DNA of 64,000 nucleotides from Halalkalibacter akibai JCM 9157 (GCF_000513135.1 NZ_BAUV01000009.1:1-64000), one strand, 5' to 3'. Positions 34,736-44,245 are shown, counted from the first letter of the stretch. Numbers and translations are program-made. The notes: generated by a model not told the origin, from the letters alone.

Positions 34736-35372
34736 ATTATGCGGCAACCACTCTTTTGAAGATACGAAAAATACGTTATCTAGTAATGCGGATTATCTAG
34801 GGTTCGTTTTCGCAAAAAGTAAACGACAAGTTCGTTCTACAGATATATTAAATTGGTTATCTATGATTGATAAACAAGAAAAGAAAATAGTTGCACTATT
34901 TGTGAATGAACCGGCTTCTGTTATTTTTGACACTATTAGCAACTTACCGATTGATATTATACAATGTCATGGTAATGAAACATCTAGTGAGTTAGCAGAA
35001 GTAAAAGAGATTACGCAATTACCTGTCTGGAAAGCGATTCACCATAGCGAACATGCATTAGAAGTTATTAGAACATATCGAGGTATCTCAGACGGTTACA
35101 TCATTGACTGCAAAGTTGGAAGCCAATGGGGAGGAACGGGAGTTTCTTTTGATTGGACGTTTATTCCTCATTACTTACAAGAGGGAAGAGAACAAGGGGT
35201 TCCTGTATTTATCGCTGGTGGAATAAACCCTGATAATATTGAAAAAGTCCTTGCTTACCAACCGGATGGAATTGATGTGTCTAGTGGAATTGAGGAAAAT
35301 AATCAAAAATCTATGAAACTTATAAAGCAATTAGAGGAAAGGATGATCCGCCATGGCTATACATCCAGATGA
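34719..35372 (+). CDS. trpF: Phosphoribosylanthranilate isomerase
   Basis: Amadori rearrangement step of tryptophan synthesis; 217-residue TIM barrel. [11 protein letters not shown] near the N-terminus holds the catalytic Cys. [22 protein letters not shown] and [11 protein letters not shown] follow, and the C-terminal GIDVSSGIE closes the phosphate site. The open frame begins at 34704 with ATG, but GGGGGAG lies within those codons and points to the TTG at 34719, which agrees with the B. subtilis N-terminus. Confidence 0.92.
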   Translation: MQPLLKLCGNHSFEDTKNTLSSNADYLGFVFAKSKRQVRSTDILNWLSMIDKQEKKIVALFVNEPASVIFDTISNLPIDIIQCHGNETSSELAEVKEITQLPVWKAIHHSEHALEVIRTYRGISDGYIIDCKVGSQWGGTGVSFDWTFIPHYLQEGREQGVPVFIAGGINPDNIEKVLAYQPDGIDVSSGIEENNQKSMKLIKQLEERMIRHGYTSR

Positions 35373-36549
35373 ATATGGGCGTTTTGGGGAATTCGGTGGG
35401 AAGTATGTCCCAGAAACGTTAATGAGTGTTATTGAGGAATTAGAAGAAGCGCTAGAAAAAGCGAGTAATGATGAAGCGTTTAAAAAAGAGTATCTTGATC
35501 ATTTAAGAGAGTATGCAGGGAGACCGACAGCCTTATCATACGCTCAGAATCTCTCCACTTATTTAGGTGGAGCTAAAATTTTCTTGAAAAGAGAAGATTT
35601 ATTGCATACCGGTGCCCATAAACTTAATAACGCTATGGGGCAAGCTCTTTTAGCGAAACGTATGGGAAAAACTAAAATAGTGGCTGAAACAGGAGCAGGT
35701 CAACACGGAGTAGCTTCAGCGACCATTGCAGCTAGGTTTGGACTTGAATGTAAAGTGTTTATGGGTGCAGAAGACATGGAGCGTCAGGCACTCAACGTCT
35801 TTAGAATGGAACTTCTTGGAGCTGAGGTGATTCCTGCGACCTCAGGAAGCCAAACGTTAAAGGATGCGACAAATGAAGCGATTAGGTATTGGGTGGCTAA
35901 CGCTGAAGATACGTTTTACCTTATCGGTTCAGTTGTAGGTCCGCACCCTTATCCTAAGATGGTTCGTGACTTCCAGCGAATTATCGGGGACGAAGCGAAG
36001 AGGCAATTTACAGAACGAGTAGGTAAATTACCTGACGAAATTATCGCTTGTGTTGGAGGCGGGAGTAACGCTATTGGTATGTTTTATCCTTTTCTCGAGG
36101 ATGACGTTAAGTTAATAGGTGTAGAAGCTGCCGGAATGGGCTTAGACTCAGATCAACATGCAGCAACAATTACCCACGGTCGAAAAGGAGTCATTCACGG
36201 TTCACTCACTTATTTATTGCAAGATGAGGCAGGTCAGATTACAGAACCATACTCGATTTCTGCTGGTTTGGATTATCCTGGTGTAGGACCTGAACATGCA
36301 TTTTTAGCAAGTAATGGAAGAGTGAGTTATCAAGCAGTTACGGATCAGGAAGCCTTAGATGCGCTTAAGCTATTATCAGAAAAAGAAGGGATTATTCCAG
36401 CGATTGAATCAGCTCATGCGCTAGCAAAAGCGTTTGAACGAGCAAAACAATTAACGCCAGAAGACACCATTCTCGTTTGCTTATCAGGCAGAGGCGACAA
36501 AGATGTTCATACACTAATGAAACATTTTCGAGGTGAGACAAATGAGTAA
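35353..36549 (+). CDS. trpB: Tryptophan synthase beta subunit
   Basis: PLP enzyme condensing indole with serine. 398 residues. The PLP lysine is in [13 protein letters not shown] (near 91), and [11 protein letters not shown], the phosphate-binding [12 protein letters not shown] and the C-terminal LSGRGDKD are typical. Works as an alpha2-beta2 complex with TrpA. It overlaps trpF by 20 bases and trpA by 8. Confidence 0.97.
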   Translation: MAIHPDEYGRFGEFGGKYVPETLMSVIEELEEALEKASNDEAFKKEYLDHLREYAGRPTALSYAQNLSTYLGGAKIFLKREDLLHTGAHKLNNAMGQALLAKRMGKTKIVAETGAGQHGVASATIAARFGLECKVFMGAEDMERQALNVFRMELLGAEVIPATSGSQTLKDATNEAIRYWVANAEDTFYLIGSVVGPHPYPKMVRDFQRIIGDEAKRQFTERVGKLPDEIIACVGGGSNAIGMFYPFLEDDVKLIGVEAAGMGLDSDQHAATITHGRKGVIHGSLTYLLQDEAGQITEPYSISAGLDYPGVGPEHAFLASNGRVSYQAVTDQEALDALKLLSEKEGIIPAIESAHALAKAFERAKQLTPEDTILVCLSGRGDKDVHTLMKHFRGETNE

Positions 36550-37345
36550 CAAACGAATGGAAGCAGCAACGAAAACAGATAAATCTTTGTTCATCCCTTT
36601 TATTACTGCCGGTGATCCGAGTGAAGAAGCAACAATTGATCTTGCTTTGTCTTTGGAAGAAGCTGGGGCGAGTATTTTAGAGCTTGGAATTCCTTACTCA
36701 GATCCGTTAGCTGATGGCCCGACTATTCAAGCAGCTTCAAAACGAGCTTTGGCTGGAGGAATGTCGCTTGAAAAAGCATTACACCTTGTTCCTGTGATGA
36801 GAGAACGCGGGTTATCTATACCCGTCATTATTTTCACATATTTTAACCCGTTATTACAATATGGTGAGAAGCGCTTCGCCACACAAGCTGAGAAGCTCGG
36901 TATTGATGGACTTCTTGTTCCAGATTTACCTCATGAAGAAAGTGCTCATCTAGCAGAGCTTTGCCAGCAAAATGACTTGTCATTAATTTCCCTTGTTGCA
37001 CCGACATCAAAACAACGGATGATTAAAATTGCTGAGCGAGCACAAGGATTTTTATACTGTGTCTCTTCGTTAGGAGTAACCGGGGCGCGTAATGAGATTG
37101 ACCCAAGAGTTTATGATTTTCTTAAAACTGTTCGTGAAGCGAGCTCCATTCCTATTGCAGTTGGATTTGGGATATCATCAGCAGAACAAGTGAAAGTGAT
37201 GAAGGAGCATGCCGATGGTGTTGTTGTGGGGAGTGCACTTGTCTCTGAAATAGCTAAACGAGAACAAGCTTTGAAGAACGCTGAAACCCGCCCGCAAGCG
37301 TTAGCGGAAATAAAAAAGTTTGTTTCATCGCTCATTTCATCGTAA
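36542..37345 (+). CDS. trpA: Tryptophan synthase alpha subunit
   Basis: Splits indole-3-glycerol phosphate and channels indole to TrpB. 267 residues, TIM barrel. FITAGDPS (near 20), the catalytic Glu in [21 protein letters not shown] (near 46) and the catalytic Asp in [12 protein letters not shown] (near 125) are present. AGGTGAG precedes the ATG at 36542, three codons inside the open frame. hisC follows after 42 bases in the same direction. Confidence 0.96.
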   Translation: MSNKRMEAATKTDKSLFIPFITAGDPSEEATIDLALSLEEAGASILELGIPYSDPLADGPTIQAASKRALAGGMSLEKALHLVPVMRERGLSIPVIIFTYFNPLLQYGEKRFATQAEKLGIDGLLVPDLPHEESAHLAELCQQNDLSLISLVAPTSKQRMIKIAERAQGFLYCVSSLGVTGARNEIDPRVYDFLKTVREASSIPIAVGFGISSAEQVKVMKEHADGVVVGSALVSEIAKREQALKNAETRPQALAEIKKFVSSLISS

Positions 37346-37387
37346 CATAATAAGGTAGTCTATTTTTGATAAGATGAGGTGCTAGTT

Positions 37388-38482
37388 ATGCAAGCAAAAA
37401 AACAATTACATGGTTTACCTTCTTACAAACCAGGTAAACCAATTGAAGAAGTAAAAAGAGAATTGGGACTTTCAAAGGTGGTTAAGTTAGCTTCTAATGA
37501 AAATCCATACGGTTCTTCACCGAAAGCAGCTGAAGCTATTCGTGAAGTGGCGGACCAAACGGCTATTTATCCTGATGGCTACGCGGCATCTATTCGTGAG
37601 AAAGTAGCAGCAAAAATTGGCGTTTCTGAAAACCAGCTTGTATTTGGAAATGGTTCTGATGAGGTAATTCAATTTCTATGTAGAGCTTTCCTATCTCCAG
37701 AAACAAATACTGTAACAGCAGACCCTACTTTTTCACAGTATAAGCTTAATGCAACAATTGAAGGAGCAGAAGTGCGTGAAGTTCCTTCAGTAGATGGCGT
37801 TCATGATTTAGATGCTATGCTTGAAGCAATTGATGAAAATACTCGCATTGTTTGGGTGTGTAATCCTAATAATCCTTCTGGTACATATGTAGGAGAAAAA
37901 GCATTCGTAAACTTTTTAGAAAAAGTCCCTGCCCATGTTTTAGTTGTTTCAGATGAAGCTTATTATGAATATGTAACAGCTGATGATTATCCTGAAACAC
38001 TACCTTTACTTGAAAAATTTGATAATTTAATGATTTTACGTACTTTCTCAAAAGCATATGGCCTTGCAGCGCTTCGAATTGGTTACGGGGTGGCCAACCC
38101 TACGTTAATCGCGACGATTAATCCTGTAAGACCACCTTTTAATAACACGACGTTTGCCCATGCTGCGGCTGTTGCTGCATTAGAAGATGACGATTTTATC
38201 AAAGATTGTGTAGAGAAAAATACGAAATCATTAAAACAATTTGAAGATTTTTGTCGAAAACACAACTTGAAATATTACCCATCTCAGACGAACTTCATTT
38301 TAATTGACTTTAACCGTTCAGGTGATGAAGTATTTGATTATTTATTGAAAAAAGGTTTTATTGTCAGGTCGGGACAAGCACTTGGTTTCCCAACTTGTGC
38401 AAGAATTACGGTAGGAACAGATCAAGAAAATGAAGAGTTGTTCTCGGTATTAGAAGAGATGCTCGTTTCAAATCCTGTATAA
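37388..38482 (+). CDS. hisC: Histidinol-phosphate / aromatic aminotransferase
   Basis: PLP aminotransferase of class II, 364 residues. In Bacillus the same enzyme serves histidine synthesis and the last step to Tyr and Phe, which explains its place in the aromatic operon. The PLP-binding lysine is in [16 protein letters not shown] (near 222). [23 protein letters not shown] and the C-terminal RITVGT support the family. GATGAGGTG at 37373-37381 selects the ATG at 37388; the frame begins with GTG at 37379. A terminator follows. Confidence 0.95.
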   Translation: MQAKKQLHGLPSYKPGKPIEEVKRELGLSKVVKLASNENPYGSSPKAAEAIREVADQTAIYPDGYAASIREKVAAKIGVSENQLVFGNGSDEVIQFLCRAFLSPETNTVTADPTFSQYKLNATIEGAEVREVPSVDGVHDLDAMLEAIDENTRIVWVCNPNNPSGTYVGEKAFVNFLEKVPAHVLVVSDEAYYEYVTADDYPETLPLLEKFDNLMILRTFSKAYGLAALRIGYGVANPTLIATINPVRPPFNNTTFAHAAAVAALEDDDFIKDCVEKNTKSLKQFEDFCRKHNLKYYPSQTNFILIDFNRSGDEVFDYLLKKGFIVRSGQALGFPTCARITVGTDQENEELFSVLEEMLVSNPV

Positions 38483-38499
38483 CATTGATGAGATTTGAG

Positions 38500-38537
38500 A
38501 AAAATCGTCTTTCCGATCTGGAAGGACGGTTTTTCTT
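38500..38537 (+). terminator. Terminator between hisC and tyrA
   Basis: AATCGTCTTTCC pairs with GGAAGGACGGTT (with G-U pairs) and is followed by T-rich sequence. It may reduce read-through into tyrA. Confidence 0.78.
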
Positions 38538-38559
38538 AACAGACTGAGAGGAGTAAACC

Positions 38560-39048
38560 ATGAAGCGAACGGTTTTAATTGTCGGGCTTGGTCTTATAGG
38601 GGGCTCGATCGCTTTAGCAATTCGAAAAGAGCATAACGTCCACATTCGTGGCTTTGATATTTCAGAAGAACAAATGAGGATGGCTTTGTCCCTAAAGGTA
38701 ATTGATGAAGCTACACCTTCCATAGAAGAAGGAGTTAAAGCGGCAGATTTAATTATATTTGCTACACCAGTTATAAAAACAGAACAGTTAATTCAAGACC
38801 TTGCCTCTTATGAGCTTAAACTTGATGCGATTGTGACAGATGTTGGCAGTACAAAGCTTCGTATCGTGAAACAAGCCGAGTGTTTAAAAGAAAAAGGTGT
38901 TACTTTTATCGGAGGACATCCAATGGCTGGTTCTCACAAAACTGGGGTAGAGGCTGCAAGAGAGCATTTATTTGAGAATGCTTTTTACATTTTAACACCA
39001 GCAAAGGGAACAGATCTTCGAGCTATCATCAATTACAAAATTGGTTAA
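38560..39048 (+). CDS. tyrA: Prephenate dehydrogenase TyrA, N-terminal reading frame
   Basis: NAD-dependent dehydrogenase that converts prephenate to 4-hydroxyphenylpyruvate. This frame holds the Rossmann motif GLGLIGGSIA (near 9), DVGSTK and the substrate-binding FIGGHPMAGSHKTGVEAA (near 124-141). It breaks off after LTPAKGTD. The rest continues in a second frame. Corrected length is about 365 residues (B. subtilis 371). The ATG follows GAGAGGAG. Confidence 0.92.
   Translation: MKRTVLIVGLGLIGGSIALAIRKEHNVHIRGFDISEEQMRMALSLKVIDEATPSIEEGVKAADLIIFATPVIKTEQLIQDLASYELKLDAIVTDVGSTKLRIVKQAECLKEKGVTFIGGHPMAGSHKTGVEAAREHLFENAFYILTPAKGTDLRAIINYKIG
39025..39040 (+). other. tyrA: Apparent one-base deletion in tyrA
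   Basis: After cga gct, adding one base (att for at) gives I-H-Q-L-Q-N-W-L-K-G-T-K-A-T-F-I-E-L-S, which restores the sequence expected after LTPAKGTD and then runs through HFPHVIAASLVHQI into the second frame. Confidence 0.85.
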
Positions 39049-39194
39049 AAGGCACAAAAGCAACTTTTATCGAATTATCGCCTGAGCAACATGATCGTTT
39101 AGCCGGAGCAATTAGTCACTTTCCACATGTTATTGCAGCGAGTCTCGTTCACCAAATAGCTAAAATTGAAGGAGAAGATCCACTAGTTTCTAGA

Positions 39195-39656
39195 TTGGCA
39201 GCGGGTGGGTTTAGGGACATAACGCGGATCGCTTCAGCAAGTCCGACAATGTGGCGTGATATTCTTCTACATAATAAAGAAAGCTTGTTACAACTACTGG
39301 ATTCCTGGACAACGGAAATGGGATATGTAAAGACATTAATTGAAGCGGAACATGCTGAACAGATCTTTACCTATTTTCAAGATGCGAAAGCTTTTCGTGA
39401 TGGGTTACCTGTTCGGAAAAAGGGAGCAATTCCATCATTCTATGATTTATTTGTAGATGTTCCCGATCATCCAGGGGTCATTTCCGATGTCACAGGAATT
39501 TTGGCACAACATCAAATTAGTTTAACGAATATTCGGATTTTAGAAACAAGAGAAGATATTATGGGGGTTTTGCGATTGAGTTTTCGGTCAGAAGAAGACC
39601 GTGAACGCGCGCAAATTCATCTGCGACAAGAAATGTATGAGACATATATTTTGTAA
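39195..39656 (+). CDS. tyrA: Prephenate dehydrogenase TyrA, C-terminal reading frame with ACT domain
   Basis: Helical prephenate dehydrogenase core (AAGGFRDITRIASASPTMWRDI) followed by a C-terminal ACT domain (about 85-153; FVDVPDHPGVISDVTGILA), the Tyr-responsive regulatory module of Bacillus TyrA. The nominal start at 39195 (TTG) is internal and without a ribosome site; the same frame reads upstream to about 39030, where the missing base lies. The EPSP synthase gene begins 12 bases later. Confidence 0.9.
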   Translation: MAAGGFRDITRIASASPTMWRDILLHNKESLLQLLDSWTTEMGYVKTLIEAEHAEQIFTYFQDAKAFRDGLPVRKKGAIPSFYDLFVDVPDHPGVISDVTGILAQHQISLTNIRILETREDIMGVLRLSFRSEEDRERAQIHLRQEMYETYIL

Positions 39657-39668
39657 GGAGGTTTTTTT

Positions 39669-40958
39669 ATGAGTACAGCGACGGTTAAGAAAACACAAGT
39701 TGGTTTAAACGGAAAAATTCGGATACCAGGCGATAAATCCATTTCACATAGAGCGGTTATGTTTGGTGCGATAGCTAATGGTACGACTGTAGTAGAAGGT
39801 TTTTTACCTGGAGAAGATTGCTTAAGTACGATTGATTGTTTTCGTAAGTTGGGTGTAACCATTGTCCAGGACGGAGAAAAAGTTACAATTGAAGGAAAAG
39901 GTTGGGATGGTTTACAAGAACCGACTGAGATATTAGATGTTGGAAACTCGGGGACGACAACTCGACTAATGTTAGGAATCTTAGCTACTCGACCGTTTCA
40001 TTCCGTAGTGATAGGAGATGATTCGATTGCGAAAAGACCAATGGCGCGTGTAACAGGTCCTTTACGTGATATGGGATCTTATATTGACGGACGAGAGAAC
40101 GGAAACTTTACACCTTTAGCCGTTCGTGGAGGAGCAACAAAGGGAATCGCTTATCAATCAAAAGTAGCTAGTGCACAAGTTAAATCAGCCATTTTACTTG
40201 CTGGGCTTCAAAGTAAAGGGGTAACATCTGTTACGGAGCCTGCTCTTTCTAGAGATCACACTGAGCGGATGTTAGAAGCTTACGGTGTAGAAGTAAAACG
40301 AGATGGTTTAACGGTGTCAGTAGAAGGAGGGCAGACATTAACTGCTCAAAATATAATCGTCCCTGGAGACATTTCTTCTGCTGCTTTCTTCTTAGTGGCA
40401 GCTGCTATCGTCCCAGAAAGCAATATTACGTTAGAAGGAGTTGGGCTCAATCCTTCTCGTTCTGGTATTATTGATGTACTTGAGCAAATGGGGGCAAGTA
40501 TTATCATTACAAACGAAAGAGTAGCCGGCGGAGAGCCAATCGCAGATATTTCTATTTCAAGTTCAAATTTAAGAGGGATTGAAATTAGTGGCGATTTAAT
40601 CCCACGCCTTATTGACGAGATTCCAATTATTGCAGTGCTCGCTAGTCAGGCTGAAGGGAAAACAATCATCCGTGATGCAGAGGAGTTAAAAGTAAAAGAA
40701 ACAAACCGAATTGATACGGTCGTTAGTGAGTTAACCAAATTGGGAGCAACGATTACGGCTACTGATGACGGTATGGTGATTGAAGGAGGTTCGTCATTAC
40801 ATGGAGCTGCTGTGAGTAGTTTCGGGGATCACCGAATTGGAATGGCGATGGCTATCGCTGGTCTGATTGCTGATGGTGAAGTTGTAATAGAGCGAAGTGA
40901 AGCAATTGCTGTATCATATCCTAGTTTTTTTGAGCATCTTAATACGCTCCAGAAATAA
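39669..40958 (+). CDS. aroA: 5-enolpyruvylshikimate-3-phosphate synthase (AroE of B. subtilis)
   Basis: Adds enolpyruvate from PEP to shikimate-3-phosphate. 429 residues. [18 protein letters not shown] (near 19-36), the glyphosate-region [13 protein letters not shown] (near 93), [13 protein letters not shown] and VKETNRID are intact. AAGGAGG precedes the ATG. It closes the aro-trp supraoperon and is followed by a strong terminator. Confidence 0.96.
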   Translation: MSTATVKKTQVGLNGKIRIPGDKSISHRAVMFGAIANGTTVVEGFLPGEDCLSTIDCFRKLGVTIVQDGEKVTIEGKGWDGLQEPTEILDVGNSGTTTRLMLGILATRPFHSVVIGDDSIAKRPMARVTGPLRDMGSYIDGRENGNFTPLAVRGGATKGIAYQSKVASAQVKSAILLAGLQSKGVTSVTEPALSRDHTERMLEAYGVEVKRDGLTVSVEGGQTLTAQNIIVPGDISSAAFFLVAAAIVPESNITLEGVGLNPSRSGIIDVLEQMGASIIITNERVAGGEPIADISISSSNLRGIEISGDLIPRLIDEIPIIAVLASQAEGKTIIRDAEELKVKETNRIDTVVSELTKLGATITATDDGMVIEGGSSLHGAAVSSFGDHRIGMAMAIAGLIADGEVVIERSEAIAVSYPSFFEHLNTLQK

Positions 40959-40966
40959 GAGTTTAA

Positions 40967-41002
40967 AAAGCCTATGTTCAATAATGAACATAGGCTTTCT
41001 AC
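40967..41002 (+). terminator. Terminator of the aromatic supraoperon
   Basis: AAAGCCTATGTTCA and TGAACATAGGCTTT form a 14-bp perfect stem around ATAA, followed by a short T-rich tail. Confidence 0.88.
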
Positions 41003-41014
41003 ATGTGTTTTCAC

Positions 41015-41058
41015 AAAAAAATCTCCTTGTCGGAAACGTAAGCGTTTTCAACAAGGAG
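41015..41058 (-). terminator. Minus-strand terminator of the candidate small RNA
   Basis: CTCCTTGTTGAAAACG and CGTTTCCGACAAGGAG (minus strand; 41058-41043 and 41038-41023) pair over 16 bp with two G-U pairs around a 4-base loop. T7 follows after one intervening base. Confidence 0.88.
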
Positions 41059-41112
41059 TTTAGCAAAGGCTAAAATTTGTATGGATAGGAGTGGAGAGAA
41101 ACCATACGCTTA
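41015..41112 (-). ncRNA. Candidate trans-acting small RNA
   Basis: On the minus strand a full consensus promoter (TTGACA at 41141-41146, 16 bases, TATAAT at 41119-41124) is followed by about 98 bases without an open frame and then a strong terminator with T7. The predicted RNA folds into three stems: GTATGG/CCATAC (41107-41102 with 41084-41079), TTTAGC/GCTAAA (41074-41069 with 41064-41059, loop CTTT) and the terminator. The 17-base loop of the first stem is rich in C and U (CTCTCCACTCC) and can pair with ribosome-binding sites. It is convergent with the aro operon and no gene follows, so it is not a leader. I do not recognise it as a known family. Confidence 0.68.
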
Positions 41113-41118
41113 TTTATT

Positions 41119-41146
41119 ATTATAACCGGTTTCTACCATATGTCAA
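41119..41146 (-). promoter_or_regulatory. Consensus sigma-A promoter, minus strand
   Basis: Both hexamers match the consensus exactly: TTGACA and TATAAT, with 16-base spacing. No protein-coding gene lies downstream on this strand within 1 kb. Confidence 0.8.
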
Positions 41147-41255
41147 TAAATTAAAAGGGAAAATTCTCAAATGACAGAAAAATTTAGTTTTATTGTTCTG
41201 TTTTACAATTTTTCTTCATAGCTTGTCAATATCATAGCTGTGGGAGGAATTTGAG

Positions 41256-42206
41256 ATGTACTTATTAGATAAGGCAACAAAGGTAGACGAAGAGGTAAAT
41301 ACACTCCGTTCCTATTTAATTAATAATGGACAAGTACATTACGTAACAAGCGCATTCGAGAAATGGAATAAGAGAAGAGTGGTCATGAGTGGTGTTGATA
41401 TGACCGACGGTGGAATTGTTTATGATGATCAAATCTTACATTACGAAAATTTTCAAGATTTTCAGCAAAGGCAATCTTTCTTAATTTCAAGAGGTTGTAC
41501 TACAGTTGCAGTCGCACCAGTAGTTGAGTATGAAAAGCAAATTGAGCAAACATTTAAGCGAGCTAAACATGCAATGGCTAGCAGTACGCTTGACTATGTA
41601 ATAGGGTTAACTCTTCCTGTCAAGTTGTTAAGTCCCTCTGTGTTACGTACGTGTCAAGGTCTGCGCATACCATTTATTCGTGTGATGTTTTCATCATATC
41701 AAGAGATGAATGTTTTACCTTGGACTCATTTATCGCAAACCCTATTAACATATCCTTCGGTTCTCGTTCCTTGTGTGCACTTATCACCTCCAAAGAAAGA
41801 AGCTATATTAATTAAGGAATGGTTAATGCGTTGCTCGGCTTTTCAGATCCACACAGTTTCCAATTTAACTCCATTAGATAGATGGTCAAAAGCATTGCTA
41901 CAAAAAATAGGTTTATACCCTCAGAAAGGTATCTTGTTAAACGGTAGTGATGCTGATTATTTACTATTCTCAAGAGAAGATAAACATCCTGATGAAGTCG
42001 AAAAAGTTGTGGGAGAAGAAAAGAATGTTTATGATAATAGAGAACCGGCTATAGTTGTGATAAGAGGTGAGATGATTAAGTCAAATGACAATATTTCACT
42101 TAAACCTGGTTTTGGACGGTTAGTCGAAATTAAAAGACCGGGGAAATTCCTTTCTATAACAGAAGCTTCGGGGAATGACCTTCAACAGCAAAGAACAAGC
42201 TCTTGA
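41256..42206 (+). CDS. Hypothetical protein, degenerate amidohydrolase-like
   Basis: 316 residues, GGGAGG before the ATG. I do not recognise it as a named gene. Its C-terminus (GILLNGSDADYLLF near 229, then a motif like RGEMI-x-GFGRLVEIKRPGKF) resembles the end of cyclic amidohydrolases such as dihydropyrimidinase, where such enzymes have ADLVLFD and PGxGRF. The metal ligands of that family, HxH near the N-terminus and later His/Asp, are not visible and the chain is about 100 residues too short. It has its own terminator and lies between aroA and ypiA, where B. subtilis has no such gene. An inactive or regulatory protein is a guess. Confidence 0.55.
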   Translation: MYLLDKATKVDEEVNTLRSYLINNGQVHYVTSAFEKWNKRRVVMSGVDMTDGGIVYDDQILHYENFQDFQQRQSFLISRGCTTVAVAPVVEYEKQIEQTFKRAKHAMASSTLDYVIGLTLPVKLLSPSVLRTCQGLRIPFIRVMFSSYQEMNVLPWTHLSQTLLTYPSVLVPCVHLSPPKKEAILIKEWLMRCSAFQIHTVSNLTPLDRWSKALLQKIGLYPQKGILLNGSDADYLLFSREDKHPDEVEKVVGEEKNVYDNREPAIVVIRGEMIKSNDNISLKPGFGRLVEIKRPGKFLSITEASGNDLQQQRTSS

Positions 42207-42225
42207 TCCGATGAAAACGACCTAC

Positions 42226-42256
42226 AACCGTCATTCCGATGAATGATGGTTTTTCT
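42226..42256 (+). terminator. Terminator after the amidohydrolase-like gene
   Basis: AACCGTCATTC and GAATGATGGTT form an 11-bp stem (one G-U) around CGAT, followed by T5. Confidence 0.85.
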
Positions 42257-42334
42257 ATTGATTAAAGAAGGGGTATACTAAGAAGTGTCGAAGTCAGTAT
42301 TTAGTAATGAGAAGTTTATTTTGGGGGAGTACAT

Positions 42335-42805
42335 ATGAATGCAATTGAAAAGGTAATGCAAGGAATTGAACAAGGTCATGTAGAAAAAGGGCTTACGGAA
42401 TTAGCATCCCTTGAAAAAACAGGTGATCATCAATTAAAATATGACATCGCAGAGGCATATTATCAACTCGGTCATATTGATAAAGCGAAAAACCTAGTAG
42501 ATGAACTGTTGATGTTATATCCAGACGAAGGAAGCTTATATGCGTTTGCTGCGGAACTGCTAATAGACTTGGATGAAGAAGATGAGGCGATTGAGCTACT
42601 TTTAGAAATCAAAGAGCACGACCCTGCTTATCTACAAGCTCAACTACTTTTAGCTGACTTATATCAACTACAATCGTTAGATGAAGTGGCAGAACAAAAA
42701 TTACTGAAAGCTGCGGAAAAAGCGCCGAATGAGCCGATTATTTCATACGGCCTTGGGGAATTTTATTTAGGGCGCGGTGATTACATAAAAGCATTCCTTA
42801 TTTAA
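42335..42805 (+). CDS. ypiA: TPR protein YpiA, N-terminal reading frame
   Basis: Start of the tetratricopeptide-repeat protein that precedes ypiB (reoY) in Bacillus. Helical TPR units (DIAEAYYQLGHIDKAKNLVD, LLEIKEHDPAYLQAQLLLAD) are visible. The frame ends after RGDYIKAFLI through a missing base. Corrected over both breaks, the protein is about 417 residues with roughly ten TPR motifs (B. subtilis YpiA about 423). The ATG follows GGGGGAG. Confidence 0.82.
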   Translation: MNAIEKVMQGIEQGHVEKGLTELASLEKTGDHQLKYDIAEAYYQLGHIDKAKNLVDELLMLYPDEGSLYAFAAELLIDLDEEDEAIELLLEIKEHDPAYLQAQLLLADLYQLQSLDEVAEQKLLKAAEKAPNEPIISYGLGEFYLGRGDYIKAFLI

Positions 42806-42878
42806 AAAGGGTTGTGCATGCAAAAGAAGCAATTCCAGATGTCCATGTTGAACTTTTGTTGGCTGAAGCTATAGTGCT
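42790..42878 (+). other. ypiA: Two apparent one-base deletions in ypiA
   Basis: First, near 42793: ata aaa gca ttc ctt att taa becomes I-K-A-I-P-Y-L-K-R-V-V-H-A-K-E-A when gca is followed by att (aa read as a). Second, near 42871: gct ata gtg becomes A-Y-S-A-S-G-Q-F-E-D-A when gct is followed by tat (tt read as t). The 70-100 bases between the two sites are in a third frame and encode normal TPR sequence. Confidence 0.85.
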
Positions 42879-42920
42879 AGTGGGCAATTTGAGGATGCTC
42901 TACACTATTATAAAGAAGGT

Positions 42921-43586
42921 TTGAATAAACAGATGGATGCAAATGCTTTATTTGGATATGGTTTTACAGCTTATCAAATGGGCGATATGATTTTAGCTAT
43001 TGAACAATTAGAGGCCTTGTTAGCATTAGATCCTGATTATTCAAGTCTTTACCCTTACTTAGCTAAAGCTTATGAGGCTGAAGGAAGGTTTGATGATGCC
43101 CTAGAAATACTTGAAAAAGGGATAAAAGTTGATGAGTATAATGAGCAGTTATATGTATTAGCTGGTAAATTAAGCTTTAAGCGTCAGCGACCTAATGAGG
43201 GCGAGCGATTTTTAAGGCAGGTAATTGCGTTAAATCCATCAAACGTGGAAGCCGTTCAGACGTTAGCTGCATACTTTAAGCATGTAGAAATGTATGATGA
43301 ACTGCTAGAACTTATGTCTCATGTTAAAGAGATGGGAGAAGAAGACCCGATCTATACTTGGTATGAGGCGACAGCACTTAGAGAAAACGATGATTTCGAT
43401 AAAGCTCTTAAATGTTATAGAGAGATTGAAGTGGGTTATGAACATGATGTTGACTTTTTAGAAGAGTATGGATATTTTTTATTAGAGTTTGGAAAAAGAG
43501 AGGAAGCGAAGCTGAAATTTCAACAAGTTCTCTTGCTTCAACCGGAAAATACAGGAGTTTCTGAGTTGCTTCAAAACTTAGACTAA
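42921..43586 (+). CDS. ypiA: TPR protein YpiA, C-terminal reading frame
   Basis: Remaining TPR units, for example ALFGYGFTAYQMGDMILAIEQ, LYPYLAKAYEAEGRFDDALEI and YLLEFGKREEAKLKFQQVL. The listed start is an in-frame TTG without a ribosome site; the coding frame actually enters from about 42874. YpiA is cotranscribed with ypiB in related species. TPR proteins mediate protein contacts; no specific partner can be read from the sequence. Confidence 0.8.
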   Translation: MNKQMDANALFGYGFTAYQMGDMILAIEQLEALLALDPDYSSLYPYLAKAYEAEGRFDDALEILEKGIKVDEYNEQLYVLAGKLSFKRQRPNEGERFLRQVIALNPSNVEAVQTLAAYFKHVEMYDELLELMSHVKEMGEEDPIYTWYEATALRENDDFDKALKCYREIEVGYEHDVDFLEEYGYFLLEFGKREEAKLKFQQVLLLQPENTGVSELLQNLD

Positions 43587-43689
43587 TTTCGAAAATTAAA
43601 AGGAATCTAATTAATTTTAGCGAATATATCATTATACAATCATCTTTATGAATAGCATGAAATGAGAAGACATTAAGGAGGGGTGAAGC

Positions 43690-44241
43690 GTGGGCAACAT
43701 CATTCCAGTTGTGGATAAAAAAGAATTTCTTAAAAGCTTCTTGCAACAGTTTGAATTGAAGCGAAGGGAATGTGCTTGGTTGTTAAATTATCTAATGAGT
43801 GACGATGAATTAATGGAAAGAGTGCACTTTGTTGAACAAGCGGCGCATACTCCAAAAGCTTTAATTATCTCAGCCAAAGGAGTCGATAGTATTCCGTTTT
43901 CTTTTCATAAAGAAAAACATATAACGACAGATGCTGAAAAAGCATTTCATGATATTCGTCTAAATCAAAATGAAGAAATTTACATTGAGTTGCATTTTAA
44001 TGGAGCTAAGCAATATCCACCTTATTTAGTCGTTCTTGAAGATAATCCTCATATACCTGAAAATATCGAGCTAGCTGTTGCGTTTCAGAAGGAAGCTGAA
44101 TCTTTACTGGACCGGTCCATTAGAGACTTCAGGAAAGATCAGCTACTTTCAGAAATTGATTTAGCTCTTGATCGCCAAGATGAAGCAACTTTTAAAACAC
44201 TTGTTGAACAATTAAAGCTATTAGAAAACGAACAACAATAA
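43690..44241 (+). CDS. reoY: YpiB/ReoY, UPF0302 regulator of ClpCP-dependent proteolysis
   Basis: 183-residue cytoplasmic protein matching YpiB. KKEFLKSFLQQFELKRRECAW lies at the N-terminus, and an IDEYPM-like C-terminal region is replaced here by LLSEIDLALDRQDEATFKTL, which suits the family. In Listeria and Bacillus ReoY acts with ReoM to control degradation of MurA by ClpCP, linking it to cell-wall synthesis. The GTG start follows AAGGAGGGGTGA. A long hairpin terminator follows. The function is inferred by homology. Confidence 0.82.
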   Translation: MGNIIPVVDKKEFLKSFLQQFELKRRECAWLLNYLMSDDELMERVHFVEQAAHTPKALIISAKGVDSIPFSFHKEKHITTDAEKAFHDIRLNQNEEIYIELHFNGAKQYPPYLVVLEDNPHIPENIELAVAFQKEAESLLDRSIRDFRKDQLLSEIDLALDRQDEATFKTLVEQLKLLENEQQ

Positions 44242-44245
44242 ACGT

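Noticed and set aside
41015-41060. The hairpin after aroA as a second terminator of the aro operon
   Set aside because: On the + strand no T run follows it, whereas on the minus strand T7 lies just after it; the perfect minus-strand promoter explains it better.
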